Shown: positions 34,810-43,634, counted from the first letter of the stretch. The stretch: DNA of 55,787 bases from Desulfotignum sp. (GCA_011389555.1 JAABUD010000069.1:1-55787), one strand, 5' to 3'. Numbers and translations are program-made. Notes: generated by a model not told the origin, from the sequence alone.

Positions 34810-34869
34810 TGGCGGAATTGGTTGACAAAAAAAAAGGTATGTACCTTATATACCGGGTTTTTTGCAGCA

Positions 34870-34898
34870 TGTCGCACAAAAAAAAACAATGTGCGGCA
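34870..34898. promoter_or_regulatory. Putative enhancer dyad for the sigma-54 activator
   Basis: TGTCGCACA (34870-34878) and TGTGCGGCA (34890-34898) are inverted with eight of nine positions matching and centres 20 bases apart, on the same face of the helix. The site lies 60-90 bases upstream of the leftward -24 element, normal for bacterial enhancers, and just upstream of the regulator's own -35 box, which would allow autoregulation. Confidence 0.6.
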
Positions 34899-34910
34899 AA
34901 AACTAGGATG

Positions 34911-34939
34911 TTGCCAAATTGTTAATTCTGTATTAATAT
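34911..34939 (+). promoter_or_regulatory. Sigma-70-type promoter of the sigma-54 activator gene
   Basis: TTGCCA (34911-34916), a 17-base spacer and TAATAT (34934-34939), ending 31 bases before the ATG. Confidence 0.6.
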
Positions 34940-34970
34940 TGATGTAAACCAACGTTAACAGGAGACAGTC

Positions 34971-36386
34971 ATGGATATCGGAAACCATTGGCGGGAAATC
35001 ATCGATTCGGTCCAGGACGGGATCATCCTGGTGGATGACCAGGGGAATTTTGTGGCAGCCAACCATTCCGCCCAGCTGATGACCGGGTATTCCGAAGACC
35101 AGCTCATCGGAAGGTCCTGCCGGATACTCAACTGCACCGGGTGTGACATCAAAGGCATCGGTAAGGGCAAAGACTGGTGCCAGCTGTTTTCCCAGGGCCT
35201 GGTGAGAGACAAGAAATGCATGATCACAGACAGCCGGAAACAGACCATTCCCATTGTCAAGACCGCCACCGTGCTCTACAGTGACACCGGTGAAATCATC
35301 GGGGCCGTGGAGACCCTCAAGGATATTTCCGAAAACATCAGCTATAAAAACGAACTGGCTTCCATCAAGCGCATCTATCACATAGACGACGGCTTTCACG
35401 GCATCATCGGGCGAACCCCGGTGATGCAGAATCTGTTCGAGCATATTCAGGGGGTGGCGCCCCTGGACACGCCCGTGATCATTTCAGGGGAAAGCGGCAC
35501 GGGCAAGGAGATGGTGGCCAAGGCTCTGCACGAAACCGGAAACCGGTCAGACAAGCCGTTCATCAAGGTCAACTGTGCGGCGTTGAGCGAAACCATTCTG
35601 GAAAGCGAATTGTTCGGCCATGTCAAAGGGGCATACACCGGGGCGGCTTCCGACCGCATCGGCCGGTTCGAGGCGGCCAGCCAGGGCACGCTTTTTCTGG
35701 ATGAGATCGGAGATATTCCGCTGTCGGTCCAGGTCAAGCTGCTGCGGGTTTTAGAAGAGCAGATGATTCAGCGGGTGGGGGACAACCGGTCCATTCCCAT
35801 TGACGTGCGCATTATCACCGCCACCAACCGGGACCTGGAAGCGATGATCCGCAAAGGGGCGTTCCGAGAGGACCTGTTTTTCCGGATCAACGTGTTTCCG
35901 GTGGTCTGTCCACCGCTGCGGGAGCGAAAAGATGACATCACCCTGATTATCCAGCATTTTATCACGATCCTGGCAAAAAAAACGCAAAAAAACATCCTGG
36001 GATTCACCCCCCGGGCCATGCGCCGGATGGTCTCCTATCCCTGGCCGGGAAACATCCGGGAACTGCGCAACACGGTGGAATACGCGTTTGTCCTGGCAAA
36101 AGGGAAAAGCATCGGGGTGGAACATCTGCCCGGCAAGCTGGTGACCGGAGATCCCGGTGGGGATGAGGCATCTCCATCAAACGTACCAGAGCCGGTGCCG
36201 GCACCGATGACCGGAGAGATTCCGGTGAAACAGTCGGAAAAAGCCGCGTTGGTGGATGCCTTGCAGCGGGCGGACGGCAACCAGACCCGGGCCGCACAGA
36301 TGCTGGGTGTGTCCAGGGTAACGGTTTGGAAACGCATGAAAAAACATGGTATCACGTTGAAGCCCCTGGAAAAACAGGTTTTTTGA
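34971..36386 (+). CDS. PAS-domain sigma-54-dependent transcriptional activator
   Basis: 471 residues. N-terminal PAS domain (about 5-120) with five cysteines at 50, 55, 58, 70 and 83 (SCRILNCTGCD...DWC...KKC). Central AAA+ domain (about 140-370): GESGTGKE Walker A, ESELFGHVKGAYTGA with the sigma-54 contact loop, GTLFLDEIGD Walker B and the R-finger region (FREDLFFRINVF). The C-terminal Fis-type helix-turn-helix is TRAAQMLGVSRVTVWKRMKK. No receiver domain, so the signal is probably perceived directly by the Cys-rich PAS domain. It lies between two outward-facing sigma-54 promoters and presumably controls both. AGGAGA precedes the ATG. Confidence 0.95.
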   Translation: MDIGNHWREIIDSVQDGIILVDDQGNFVAANHSAQLMTGYSEDQLIGRSCRILNCTGCDIKGIGKGKDWCQLFSQGLVRDKKCMITDSRKQTIPIVKTATVLYSDTGEIIGAVETLKDISENISYKNELASIKRIYHIDDGFHGIIGRTPVMQNLFEHIQGVAPLDTPVIISGESGTGKEMVAKALHETGNRSDKPFIKVNCAALSETILESELFGHVKGAYTGAASDRIGRFEAASQGTLFLDEIGDIPLSVQVKLLRVLEEQMIQRVGDNRSIPIDVRIITATNRDLEAMIRKGAFREDLFFRINVFPVVCPPLRERKDDITLIIQHFITILAKKTQKNILGFTPRAMRRMVSYPWPGNIRELRNTVEYAFVLAKGKSIGVEHLPGKLVTGDPGGDEASPSNVPEPVPAPMTGEIPVKQSEKAALVDALQRADGNQTRAAQMLGVSRVTVWKRMKKHGITLKPLEKQVF

Positions 36387-36389
36387 GGT

Positions 36390-36405
36390 TGGCATCATGT
36401 TTGCA
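36390..36405 (+). promoter_or_regulatory. Sigma-54 promoter of the thioredoxin/Fe-S/cytochrome operon
   Basis: TGGCAT-CATGT-TTGCA, with GG and GC spaced by ten bases: a strong -24/-12 match, four bases after the activator's stop codon and about 40 bases before the next ATG. A half-site-like GGCCGCACA at 36290-36298 lies about 95 bases upstream, inside the activator's coding sequence. Confidence 0.82.
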
Positions 36406-36446
36406 ATGGTAAATCGACAAGCAACAAAACGAAAGGAAACAACTTG

Positions 36447-37007
36447 ATGAAAAAAGAACAAATACTGGTTGTCATTCTGGTTGTGTTCGGTCTGGCAGGG
36501 CTTTTCTCGTTTGTCAGCAGCCATTTGGGAAACCACCGGGCAGCAACGCCGGACAGTTCAGAAACAAAAAACGTAACGGGAACGGTAACGGCCTCTGTAA
36601 CGCCGGCCGAAATCCCCGGGACCGGCAGCGGCCGTATCGACTGGAGTGATTACACGCCCGGCCTGGCTCGGGCCAAAAATCAGGGGAAACATGTGTTTCT
36701 CTATTTTTACGCCCAGTGGTGCACCTATTGCACCAAGCTGAAGCAGACCACGTTTCTGGATAAAAAAGTTCAGGCCTACCTGGATGGGAATTTTATCAGT
36801 ATATCCGTAGACACGGATCAGAATCAGACCCTGTCCCAGTCCTGGCAGGTCACGGGACTGCCCACCCTGTGGTTTCTGACACCGGAGGGAGATCGGATCA
36901 GCAGTATTCCCGGGTATGTGGATGGATCTCAGTTCTTGAAGATCCTCCAGTATATTCGCACAAAAAGCTATCTCACCATGAGTTTCCAGGATTTTGTCAA
37001 ACTGTAA
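36447..37007 (+). CDS. Membrane-anchored thioredoxin-fold protein (CxxC)
   Basis: 186 residues from ATG 36447 with AAAGGAA upstream. An N-terminal helix (about 5-24) anchors it; a Ser/Thr-rich linker follows; then a thioredoxin fold (about 60-175) with FLYFYAQWCTYCTKLK (active site WCTYC) and the cis-Pro in VTGLPTLWFL. This is the DsbD-gamma/Thioredoxin_7 type. Predicted to be periplasmic and to keep thiols, persulfides or apocytochrome cysteines reduced. First gene after the rightward sigma-54 promoter. Confidence 0.88.
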   Translation: MKKEQILVVILVVFGLAGLFSFVSSHLGNHRAATPDSSETKNVTGTVTASVTPAEIPGTGSGRIDWSDYTPGLARAKNQGKHVFLYFYAQWCTYCTKLKQTTFLDKKVQAYLDGNFISISVDTDQNQTLSQSWQVTGLPTLWFLTPEGDRISSIPGYVDGSQFLKILQYIRTKSYLTMSFQDFVKL

Positions 37008-37040
37008 TTGTAACTGCAAACAAAAAAGAAAGAGGTTATC

Positions 37041-37991
37041 ATGCGTTCACCTGTATCACGACGGCAATTTTTGAAATCCACGGTTCTTGCGGCCGGCACT
37101 GCGGTGGCCGGGACCGGTCTGGCCGGGGCGGCCACCCATGCCGGTGAAGAACCCCTGGCCACGCTGATCGATATCAGCCGGTGCATCGGGTGTGAGGAAT
37201 GTGTCTATGCCTGTCAGGATGCCAATGCCCACAAATTTCCTGACCCGGAAAAACCGTTTCCCGGGATGTTTCCCGACCGGGTCCCGGTGGAGGACTGGTC
37301 GGACCGAAGAGATGTCACCGACCGGCTGACCCCCTACAACTGGCTGTATATTCAGTATGCCACCGGGGTCAAGGACGGCAAAGAGATTACTTTAACCATT
37401 CCCAGACGCTGTATGCACTGCCAGAATCCGCCTTGCGTCAAGCTGTGTCCATGGGGGGCGGCCAAACAGGAACCCAACGGGTTGTCCCGTATCGATTCCG
37501 GGACCTGTCTGGGCGGTTCCAAGTGCAAAGCGGTCTGCCCCTGGGACATTCCCCAGCGCCAGACCGGGGTGGGGCTGTACCTGGACATACTGCCCGCCTT
37601 TGCCGGTAACGGGGTGATGTACAAATGTGACCGGTGTTACCAGAAGCTTGAAAAAGGCGAACAACCCGCCTGCATCGAAGCCTGCCCGGAAGAGGTCCAG
37701 GTGATCGGCAAGCAATCGGAAATCATTGAACTGGCCCGGGAACGGGCCAAAGAAATGGATGGGTATGTCTATGGCATGGAAGAGAACGGCGGCACCCATA
37801 CCCTGTATGTGTCCCCCATTCCCTTTGATCAGCTCTCATATGACACCGGCAGGGGAAAACCCCACATGGATCCGGTCAAAGATACCATGGCAGACGGGTC
37901 CAACCTGGCCCTGGCCATGGTGATCGCCCCGGTGGCCGGTGCGGCTGCGGCAGTTACAAAATTTTACAAGTACATCAAAGAGGAGGCGTGA
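37041..37991 (+). CDS. Tat-exported Fe-S electron-transfer subunit (NrfC/HybA/DsrO-like)
   Basis: 316 residues. N-terminal Tat signal SRRQFLKS followed by a hydrophobic stretch to about residue 35. Cysteine groups CIGCEECVYAC, CMHCQNPPCVKLCP, CLGGSKCKAVCP and CDRC...CIEACP supply ligands for four [4Fe-4S] clusters, as in HybA, NrfC and PhsB. A hydrophobic helix at the C terminus (LAMVIAPVAGAAAAV) would anchor it to the membrane. It relays electrons between quinone and a periplasmic partner; no molybdopterin catalytic subunit is in this operon. The next gene begins at its stop codon. Confidence 0.9.
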   Translation: MRSPVSRRQFLKSTVLAAGTAVAGTGLAGAATHAGEEPLATLIDISRCIGCEECVYACQDANAHKFPDPEKPFPGMFPDRVPVEDWSDRRDVTDRLTPYNWLYIQYATGVKDGKEITLTIPRRCMHCQNPPCVKLCPWGAAKQEPNGLSRIDSGTCLGGSKCKAVCPWDIPQRQTGVGLYLDILPAFAGNGVMYKCDRCYQKLEKGEQPACIEACPEEVQVIGKQSEIIELARERAKEMDGYVYGMEENGGTHTLYVSPIPFDQLSYDTGRGKPHMDPVKDTMADGSNLALAMVIAPVAGAAAAVTKFYKYIKEEA

Positions 37992-38467
37992 TGACAGATG
38001 ATTTCAGAGGGCGGCGCCTGGTATACGGCCTGGTTTTATTTTTCATTACCCTGTCCGGGTTTGCCCAGATGCCTGTTTTTGCCCGCTACTATATTTCAGA
38101 TATTCCGGGACTGGGATGGCTGGCGCAGTTTTATGTGACCCATGTCATTCACTATATCATGGCGTCCCTGCTTCTGGCATTGGGGGCCTATGCCGGGATG
38201 GATGCCTTTCTGGGCCGCAAACTGAGCCCTGCCCGGCAGAATCCTGTCAACAAAGGCCGGCTGACCCGTACCGGATGGGTGAAGCTCATCAGCCTGGCCG
38301 GGTTGATTGTCACCGGGGGGGTCATGGTGGTGAAAAACCTGTCCGGGGTCTATTTTTCCCACAACCTGATCATCCTTCTGGACCTGCTGCACCTGCTGTT
38401 GTGCATGGTTCTGCTGGGGGCCACCCTGTATGCCGGAATCCGCAAAAGACCCTGGATCGTTTTGTAG
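37991..38467 (+). CDS. Small cytochrome b-like membrane subunit
   Basis: 158 residues with four hydrophobic helices. Candidate haem ligands: HVIHYIMAS in helix 2, FSHNLII and LDLLHLLLCM in helices 3-4. This is the size and pattern of minimal b-type quinone-reacting subunits. ATG 37991 shares its A with the TGA of the Fe-S gene, and AGGAGG precedes it. With the Fe-S protein it would form a two-part quinone:periplasm electron conduit. Not assignable to a named family by eye. Confidence 0.75.
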   Translation: MTDDFRGRRLVYGLVLFFITLSGFAQMPVFARYYISDIPGLGWLAQFYVTHVIHYIMASLLLALGAYAGMDAFLGRKLSPARQNPVNKGRLTRTGWVKLISLAGLIVTGGVMVVKNLSGVYFSHNLIILLDLLHLLLCMVLLGATLYAGIRKRPWIVL

Positions 38468-38484
38468 CAGGTGTCCGGCAGCGG

Positions 38485-41400
38485 TTATTCGATTTTTTTG
38501 ATGATGGCCGCCACCACCTGTTCCGCGGTTTCCCCGAACAGGGTTTCCACGGGTACCAGGTTGAGAAACTTGTCATCCCACAGGATGTTCTCACTTTCCA
38601 GGATCCAGTCCTTGAGCCGGGTGTATTTGCCGCCCAGGGCCTTGATTTTCTTCAGCAGGGTGACGGATTCCGAGGATTTGAACTCCACGTTCAAAGACAG
38701 GATATATTCAATGATGCTGGACGTGCTCGACGCCGCGGACAGGACGGGAATCACCAGGATGCTTTTTTTGTCCTTCCGGCCCTTGCCGATATAGACATTG
38801 CCTTCCCGGACAATGATATTCTTGGTGCCTTTGAGCTGGGGATCGGTTTCCACCCGGGAGGTTTCATTGACCAGTGTGCCGGTTTTTTCCAGAACCGTGA
38901 TCCGGGTTTCCGGGGTGACCTCCCCCAGCAGATTGAGCCCGGTGATCTGATACAGGAGCCCGCCGTTGACTTGAGCGATGACTTCCTGGAGATGCTTGAT
39001 CACCAGCACGTTTTTGTTGGTGATCTGGGAGATCAGAATATCATGGCGGGCCAGCTCGTCAAACAACAGCCCCTGGAAGGTTTCCCTGATCCGGCTGGTG
39101 CCCACGGTCACGGTTTTGGCCTGATGCTTGATGGCATCCACGGGCCGGGCCATGTTGTTGATGGCCAGGTTCACATTTTTGAAAAAGGTATCCAGCATAT
39201 TGGCCGGCGTTCCTTTGGTCAGAAAATCGATTTCAAAGTCCGACACCGGCAGCCGGCCGGATAAGTATTTGAGCAACAGCGTGATATTGGTGGCGTTGTC
39301 CATTCCCATGGCGGCAGGAAATCCGTTTTCCCGCCGTTTTTTTGTGAAAAGATTGTAGAATTCGGCAATGTGTTCCCTGAATTTTTTTTCCAGCAGCACC
39401 TCATATTCATTATGACCCTGGGCAATGTATTCATCTAAAATTTCCTGGACCCGGGTCCGGCACCGGTACATGAACCGGGACCCCTCGTTGATGGCAAGCG
39501 CAGCGTAATATCCCCACAGATGGCCCACCAGGGTGTTGAGGACCGGCGCATACGGCTCATGGATTTCCGGGACCTTGAACACGTCCGCCGCATACAGGTC
39601 GAACCGGTCTTCGCTGCTGGTGGTTATGACCACCGGTGCTGCCTTGTGGGCATGGAAAATGGCGGTATCCTTGACAATGTCTGCCAGGACACTTTCCCGG
39701 GTGCCTGCTGCACAGACAAGGATCAAAGGCTCGGAAGACAGGTCGATATGTTTTTTGTCTTCCACGTAATCCGAGGAAATGGTCTTGTAGCAAAGTTCAG
39801 ACAATTTGATGCGGATCTCGTCGGCAGCGGTTTTGTTGGCGCCGGATCCCACGGTGGCCCAGTAGTTTTTGGAGATGGCCAGTCGATGGGCCGAGGCCCG
39901 GATCATATCCTGCATGCCCAGCACAGTGCGCATTTTGTCGGGAATGGCCTGGAGCTCCTGAATTTCCCGGGTGATATATTCCGCGGATCGGGCCCCGGTG
40001 ATTCCGGCCATGTACAACCCCAGCACCGCGCCTGCGGTAAGCTGGGCGTAAAACGCTTTGGTGGAGGCCACCGACATTTCGATGTCCCGGCCGGAACTGG
40101 TGTAAAACACCCCGTCCACCTTGAAGGTGAGATCGGAATCCCGGCGGTTGACAATGGCCAGGGTCCTGGCTCCGGCCGCCCGGATCATATCCACGGTCCG
40201 GTTGGTATCTGTGGTGGTGCCGGACTGGCTGATGGCCACCACCAGGGTGTTGGACATGGCCGTGGCGGAATCATCATTTTCATTCATGCAGAAACCGGAC
40301 AGTTCAGATGATTTCAAGGCCCGGATATCGCATGCAAATTCTCCCAGATAGGTGTTGAGCAGATCGGCACATCCCCGGGCCGCCACACCGGCGGTGCCCT
40401 GTCCGATGAAAAAAATTTTTTTCAGTTTTCCCGTGGCCAGATCCGTTTGAACAAACCGGGGCAAGACAGATTCCGGCAGCCGGATTTCCAGAAACCCGGT
40501 TTCCGGGTTTTTTGTAAATGTGTTTTCCAGTGTTTTTTCCACGGAAACCGGGGCTTCATTGATCTCTTTTAAAAAATAGTGGGCAAATCCCTGGCGGTCG
40601 ATGTCCCTGGCCGTGATCTGACTGGTCCGTACATCCTTGCGGGTGATATCAAGGGGCTGTCCGTCATAGGAAAAGGAATGAATCCCTTCCAGGCCGCCGG
40701 GGGATTTCTGGTCCAGGATCACCATCTGACCGGTTTCCCCCCCGTTGAGCTTGATGTATTCAACGGTTTCCTCCACCACCCCGTACAGCTCGGATGCGGC
40801 CATGTAGTGATCCGGGGCAATGCCCACGAAAATGGCCTGTCCACTGCCTTTCTGGGCCAGAAACAGTCTGCCCGGGGCCAGGTCGGTATGCATGGAAATG
40901 GCATGGGACCCGTCAAAATCATTGACCGCCCGCCGGAACGCGTCTTCAATGGACGCGCCCTGTTTCAGGTAATGCTGGATCTGCAGCGGAATCAGTTTGG
41001 TGTCCGTATTGATCCGGGGGTGAATTTTGTCATACAATGCTTCGTATTCGGTTTTGAGTTCCAGATAATTGTCAATATCCCCGTTGAGGCAGACATGAAT
41101 GATCCCGGTCGTGTCAATTTCCCTGTCCGCCGGGGTGTTGTCCACCGGATGGCAGTTGGCTTCCGTGATGTCTCCCACCGATGCCCATCGGGTATGGGCA
41201 CTCACCGAAAGGGTGTCAAAATTGAAACCGGCCAGGGCCTGAAGAACCAGGTCATTTCGAACCTGGGTTCGGATAAAGGCGATATTGTCCCCGAGCGCGC
41301 CGATTTCAGCGGCAAATTTATACACAAACGAAATCGCCACCCGGCCGCCGGGGTTGCCGGACATCGAATCATGGATGTTGATGCAGTTGTTGGCCAGTAT

Positions 41401-42186
41401 GGCTTGATTGGTCCGTTGTTTGAACAGATCGGTCAGTCCGGCTTCGGACAGGTGGGTTTTGAACCGGTCGAATTCAGATGATTTCAGGGTGAACAGCACG
41501 GAAATGCCTGCGGAGTCGCGACCCCGGACCTCCAGCCGGTCCATGCTGTTGAGCACGGCATTGATGCGCTGGAAGATCTTCAGGTTGTCGGAATGGTTTT
41601 TTTTGAAAAGATCCGGCGGTATCAGATCGGCAATGGCGGAAATATTTCCCAGCACTTCTTTTTCCAGACACCAGTGGATGTCTTTGAGTTTTTCCAGGCA
41701 CGGGGAGATGATCTCCACGGTCCGGGGCGGCAGGGTTGCTTTTTCCCGGGTGAACCGGTCTTCCCACCGGGTGATGAGTTCAGACAGGGTGCGGGTTTTT
41801 CCGGACAGAGCCGTTCTCTGTGCGGAGTCAAAGAACAGGGTGTTGAACACGGTTTCCTGTTTCAGGTTCCGGGCCGACTCCCAGAACCGGGTCAACCCGT
41901 CATCTGTGGGACAGTACCGGTCCGGATCGGAAAAAAGGGATTCTACATTCGCATCTGGTATCAGGGCTCCCAGCTGGTCGATCCTGTTTTGCAGGGGGTC
42001 TGTTTTTTCAGTTGCCGGGGCCTTGAAAGCCACCAGGGCGCAGATGCCGCAACACAGACGGTTGGGCATGCAGGGAAACAAAACAAGGGTGTTTTCACGG
42101 ACCTGGTCCAGTGATTTTCCCACTTGGATATGGCTGACAAACCGGACAAAAATCTGTTTGAGAACAACAATTATCCAAAGCAGCAT
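38485..42186 (-). CDS. Very large GlmS-like protein: Ntn glutaminase and two SIS domains
   Basis: 1233 residues, twice the usual 610 of GlmS. The glutaminase signature CCGICALVAF occurs at residues 45-54, then a helical insertion of about 170 residues, the rest of the glutaminase-like domain (AHTRWASVGDITEANCHPVDN, CLNGDIDNY), SIS 1 (FFIGQGTAGVAARG, AISQSGTTTDTNRTV), SIS 2 (ATVGSGANKTAADE) and about 300 C-terminal residues of unknown function. The ATG at 42186 has a good Shine-Dalgarno (GGAGG), so 44-45 residues precede the presumed N-terminal Cys nucleophile. Internal ATG 42069 leaves six residues but has no such site. Probably an aminosugar-forming enzyme of unknown substrate. Confidence 0.8.
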   Translation of the reverse strand: MLLWIIVVLKQIFVRFVSHIQVGKSLDQVRENTLVLFPCMPNRLCCGICALVAFKAPATEKTDPLQNRIDQLGALIPDANVESLFSDPDRYCPTDDGLTRFWESARNLKQETVFNTLFFDSAQRTALSGKTRTLSELITRWEDRFTREKATLPPRTVEIISPCLEKLKDIHWCLEKEVLGNISAIADLIPPDLFKKNHSDNLKIFQRINAVLNSMDRLEVRGRDSAGISVLFTLKSSEFDRFKTHLSEAGLTDLFKQRTNQAILANNCINIHDSMSGNPGGRVAISFVYKFAAEIGALGDNIAFIRTQVRNDLVLQALAGFNFDTLSVSAHTRWASVGDITEANCHPVDNTPADREIDTTGIIHVCLNGDIDNYLELKTEYEALYDKIHPRINTDTKLIPLQIQHYLKQGASIEDAFRRAVNDFDGSHAISMHTDLAPGRLFLAQKGSGQAIFVGIAPDHYMAASELYGVVEETVEYIKLNGGETGQMVILDQKSPGGLEGIHSFSYDGQPLDITRKDVRTSQITARDIDRQGFAHYFLKEINEAPVSVEKTLENTFTKNPETGFLEIRLPESVLPRFVQTDLATGKLKKIFFIGQGTAGVAARGCADLLNTYLGEFACDIRALKSSELSGFCMNENDDSATAMSNTLVVAISQSGTTTDTNRTVDMIRAAGARTLAIVNRRDSDLTFKVDGVFYTSSGRDIEMSVASTKAFYAQLTAGAVLGLYMAGITGARSAEYITREIQELQAIPDKMRTVLGMQDMIRASAHRLAISKNYWATVGSGANKTAADEIRIKLSELCYKTISSDYVEDKKHIDLSSEPLILVCAAGTRESVLADIVKDTAIFHAHKAAPVVITTSSEDRFDLYAADVFKVPEIHEPYAPVLNTLVGHLWGYYAALAINEGSRFMYRCRTRVQEILDEYIAQGHNEYEVLLEKKFREHIAEFYNLFTKKRRENGFPAAMGMDNATNITLLLKYLSGRLPVSDFEIDFLTKGTPANMLDTFFKNVNLAINNMARPVDAIKHQAKTVTVGTSRIRETFQGLLFDELARHDILISQITNKNVLVIKHLQEVIAQVNGGLLYQITGLNLLGEVTPETRITVLEKTGTLVNETSRVETDPQLKGTKNIIVREGNVYIGKGRKDKKSILVIPVLSAASSTSSIIEYILSLNVEFKSSESVTLLKKIKALGGKYTRLKDWILESENILWDDKFLNLVPVETLFGETAEQVVAAIIKKIE

Positions 42187-42245
42187 GAAAACCTCCGTGA
42201 TGTGATTGAAGTTGACTCCATTTCAAGAGTGCCCGAGCAAACCCG

Positions 42246-43625
42246 TCAGTCGGATGCCGCAGGGGTTGAAAAATACTGTTTTATGATGGATCGGGCATGG
42301 GCCGCGGCTCGTGTTCCGATATATGCGCCATGCCCCACCATGACGGAAAACGTGATGGCCCGGGAGCCTTTTTTTTCTCTGGCAAACCCGGTGAACCAGT
42401 CATATTTGATGGTATGTTCCCGATTGGACAACGACCCGGTTTTTCCGCCGATGGCCAGTCCGGCCAGCACTTTGTCCCGGGAAAAAGACCCGAACGATTT
42501 TCTGGCAGTGCCATGGGTGATGGTTTTTTCCATCAGACCCATCAAAGCAGCAGCGGATTCGGGTGTCATGGCGGTGACATCCCGGGTCGGGGTATGCCGG
42601 TAAATGGAATTCCCGTCCACATCCATGACATGACGGATCACTGCCGGCAAAACCGTTTGTCCTTTATTGAGCAAAGGCGTAATCATCATGGCCCCGAACA
42701 GCGGAGAGATCCGGGTGTCCCGGTTGAATCCGCACCCGAGTTCCGCCAGGTGAAAATCATTTTCTTCCATGTGAAACCGGCCGGTGTCAAACACCAGGTC
42801 CGCATCCGGCACCTGATTGAATCCAAAAGCCCGGGCATAAGCGGACAAAGTGTCCCGGCCCAGGTATGTCTGTCCCAGCTTGCCGAACACCGGGTTGATG
42901 GATTCGGCAAACGCTTTTTCAAGAGAGACCGTGACCGTGTATTTGTTTTTCACTTCCCTGAGCTGTCGTTTGTACAACGTGTATTTGTTGCCGTTGAAAT
43001 ACAGCGGGGTGTCCGGGGTGTACTTGAGCGCATCCAGGGCAGCCGCGGCCGTGACAATCTTGAAAATGCTGGCTGCCGGATACACGGCCCGGGTGCAGGG
43101 ATTGGCGTCCTTGTCTTCCAGATCAAATCCGGCCATGGCCAGAATATGCCCCTGATGCCCGTCCATGACCACCATGGCGATCTGCCTGGGTTTGCCCCGG
43201 GTCAAGGTTTTCAGATGATCCAGGGTGGCGGTGAGAAATCCGGTCAGATTTTCATCCAGGTAGGTCACCACCTGCACAATACCCCGGGGGGTTTCCACTG
43301 GAAAAACGTTCCGGGCCGCATTCACCAGGTCCTCATCCCGGATCATTTCCCTGACCTGTGCCCGGGTCAGGGAAGCCGGGGGTTTCAATGTGGGCCTGGA
43401 AACCTGTAGGGCGGTTTGTTCCATGTCATTGGAACCGGACAAGAAAACAGTGAAAACACCCCAGCCTCCGGCAACAGCCCCGGCAATCAGGCAGAAGACC
43501 AGAAATGGATTGCGCCATTTTCGGAAAAAGGATTTTTTTCTTCGGGCAAGCAGGTATGAGGCCTGTTGCCTGCGCCAGGAATGGTCTTTTACAAGGGAAT
43601 TTCGCTTCAGAGTGCCTTTCAACAT
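42246..43625 (-). CDS. Penicillin-binding transpeptidase, single domain
   Basis: 459 residues. Cytoplasmic basic N terminus, TM helix 40-62, a short linker, then a transpeptidase domain with all three motifs: SIFK (186-189, catalytic Ser), SIN (242-244) and KTG (395-397, in GGKTGSLSN). It lacks the glycosyltransferase domain of class A and the large dimerisation domain of class B PBPs, resembling short PBP/FtsI-like or class D-like enzymes. It probably cross-links peptidoglycan in the periplasm. It is nine bases after metG. Confidence 0.88.
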   Translation of the reverse strand: MLKGTLKRNSLVKDHSWRRQQASYLLARRKKSFFRKWRNPFLVFCLIAGAVAGGWGVFTVFLSGSNDMEQTALQVSRPTLKPPASLTRAQVREMIRDEDLVNAARNVFPVETPRGIVQVVTYLDENLTGFLTATLDHLKTLTRGKPRQIAMVVMDGHQGHILAMAGFDLEDKDANPCTRAVYPAASIFKIVTAAAALDALKYTPDTPLYFNGNKYTLYKRQLREVKNKYTVTVSLEKAFAESINPVFGKLGQTYLGRDTLSAYARAFGFNQVPDADLVFDTGRFHMEENDFHLAELGCGFNRDTRISPLFGAMMITPLLNKGQTVLPAVIRHVMDVDGNSIYRHTPTRDVTAMTPESAAALMGLMEKTITHGTARKSFGSFSRDKVLAGLAIGGKTGSLSNREHTIKYDWFTGFAREKKGSRAITFSVMVGHGAYIGTRAAAHARSIIKQYFSTPAASD

Positions 43626-43634
43626 AACTGTGTT

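Noticed and set aside
42297-43409. 370-codon open frame opposite the penicillin-binding protein
   Set aside because: The opposite strand has SxxK, SxN and KTG in the right order; this frame has none.
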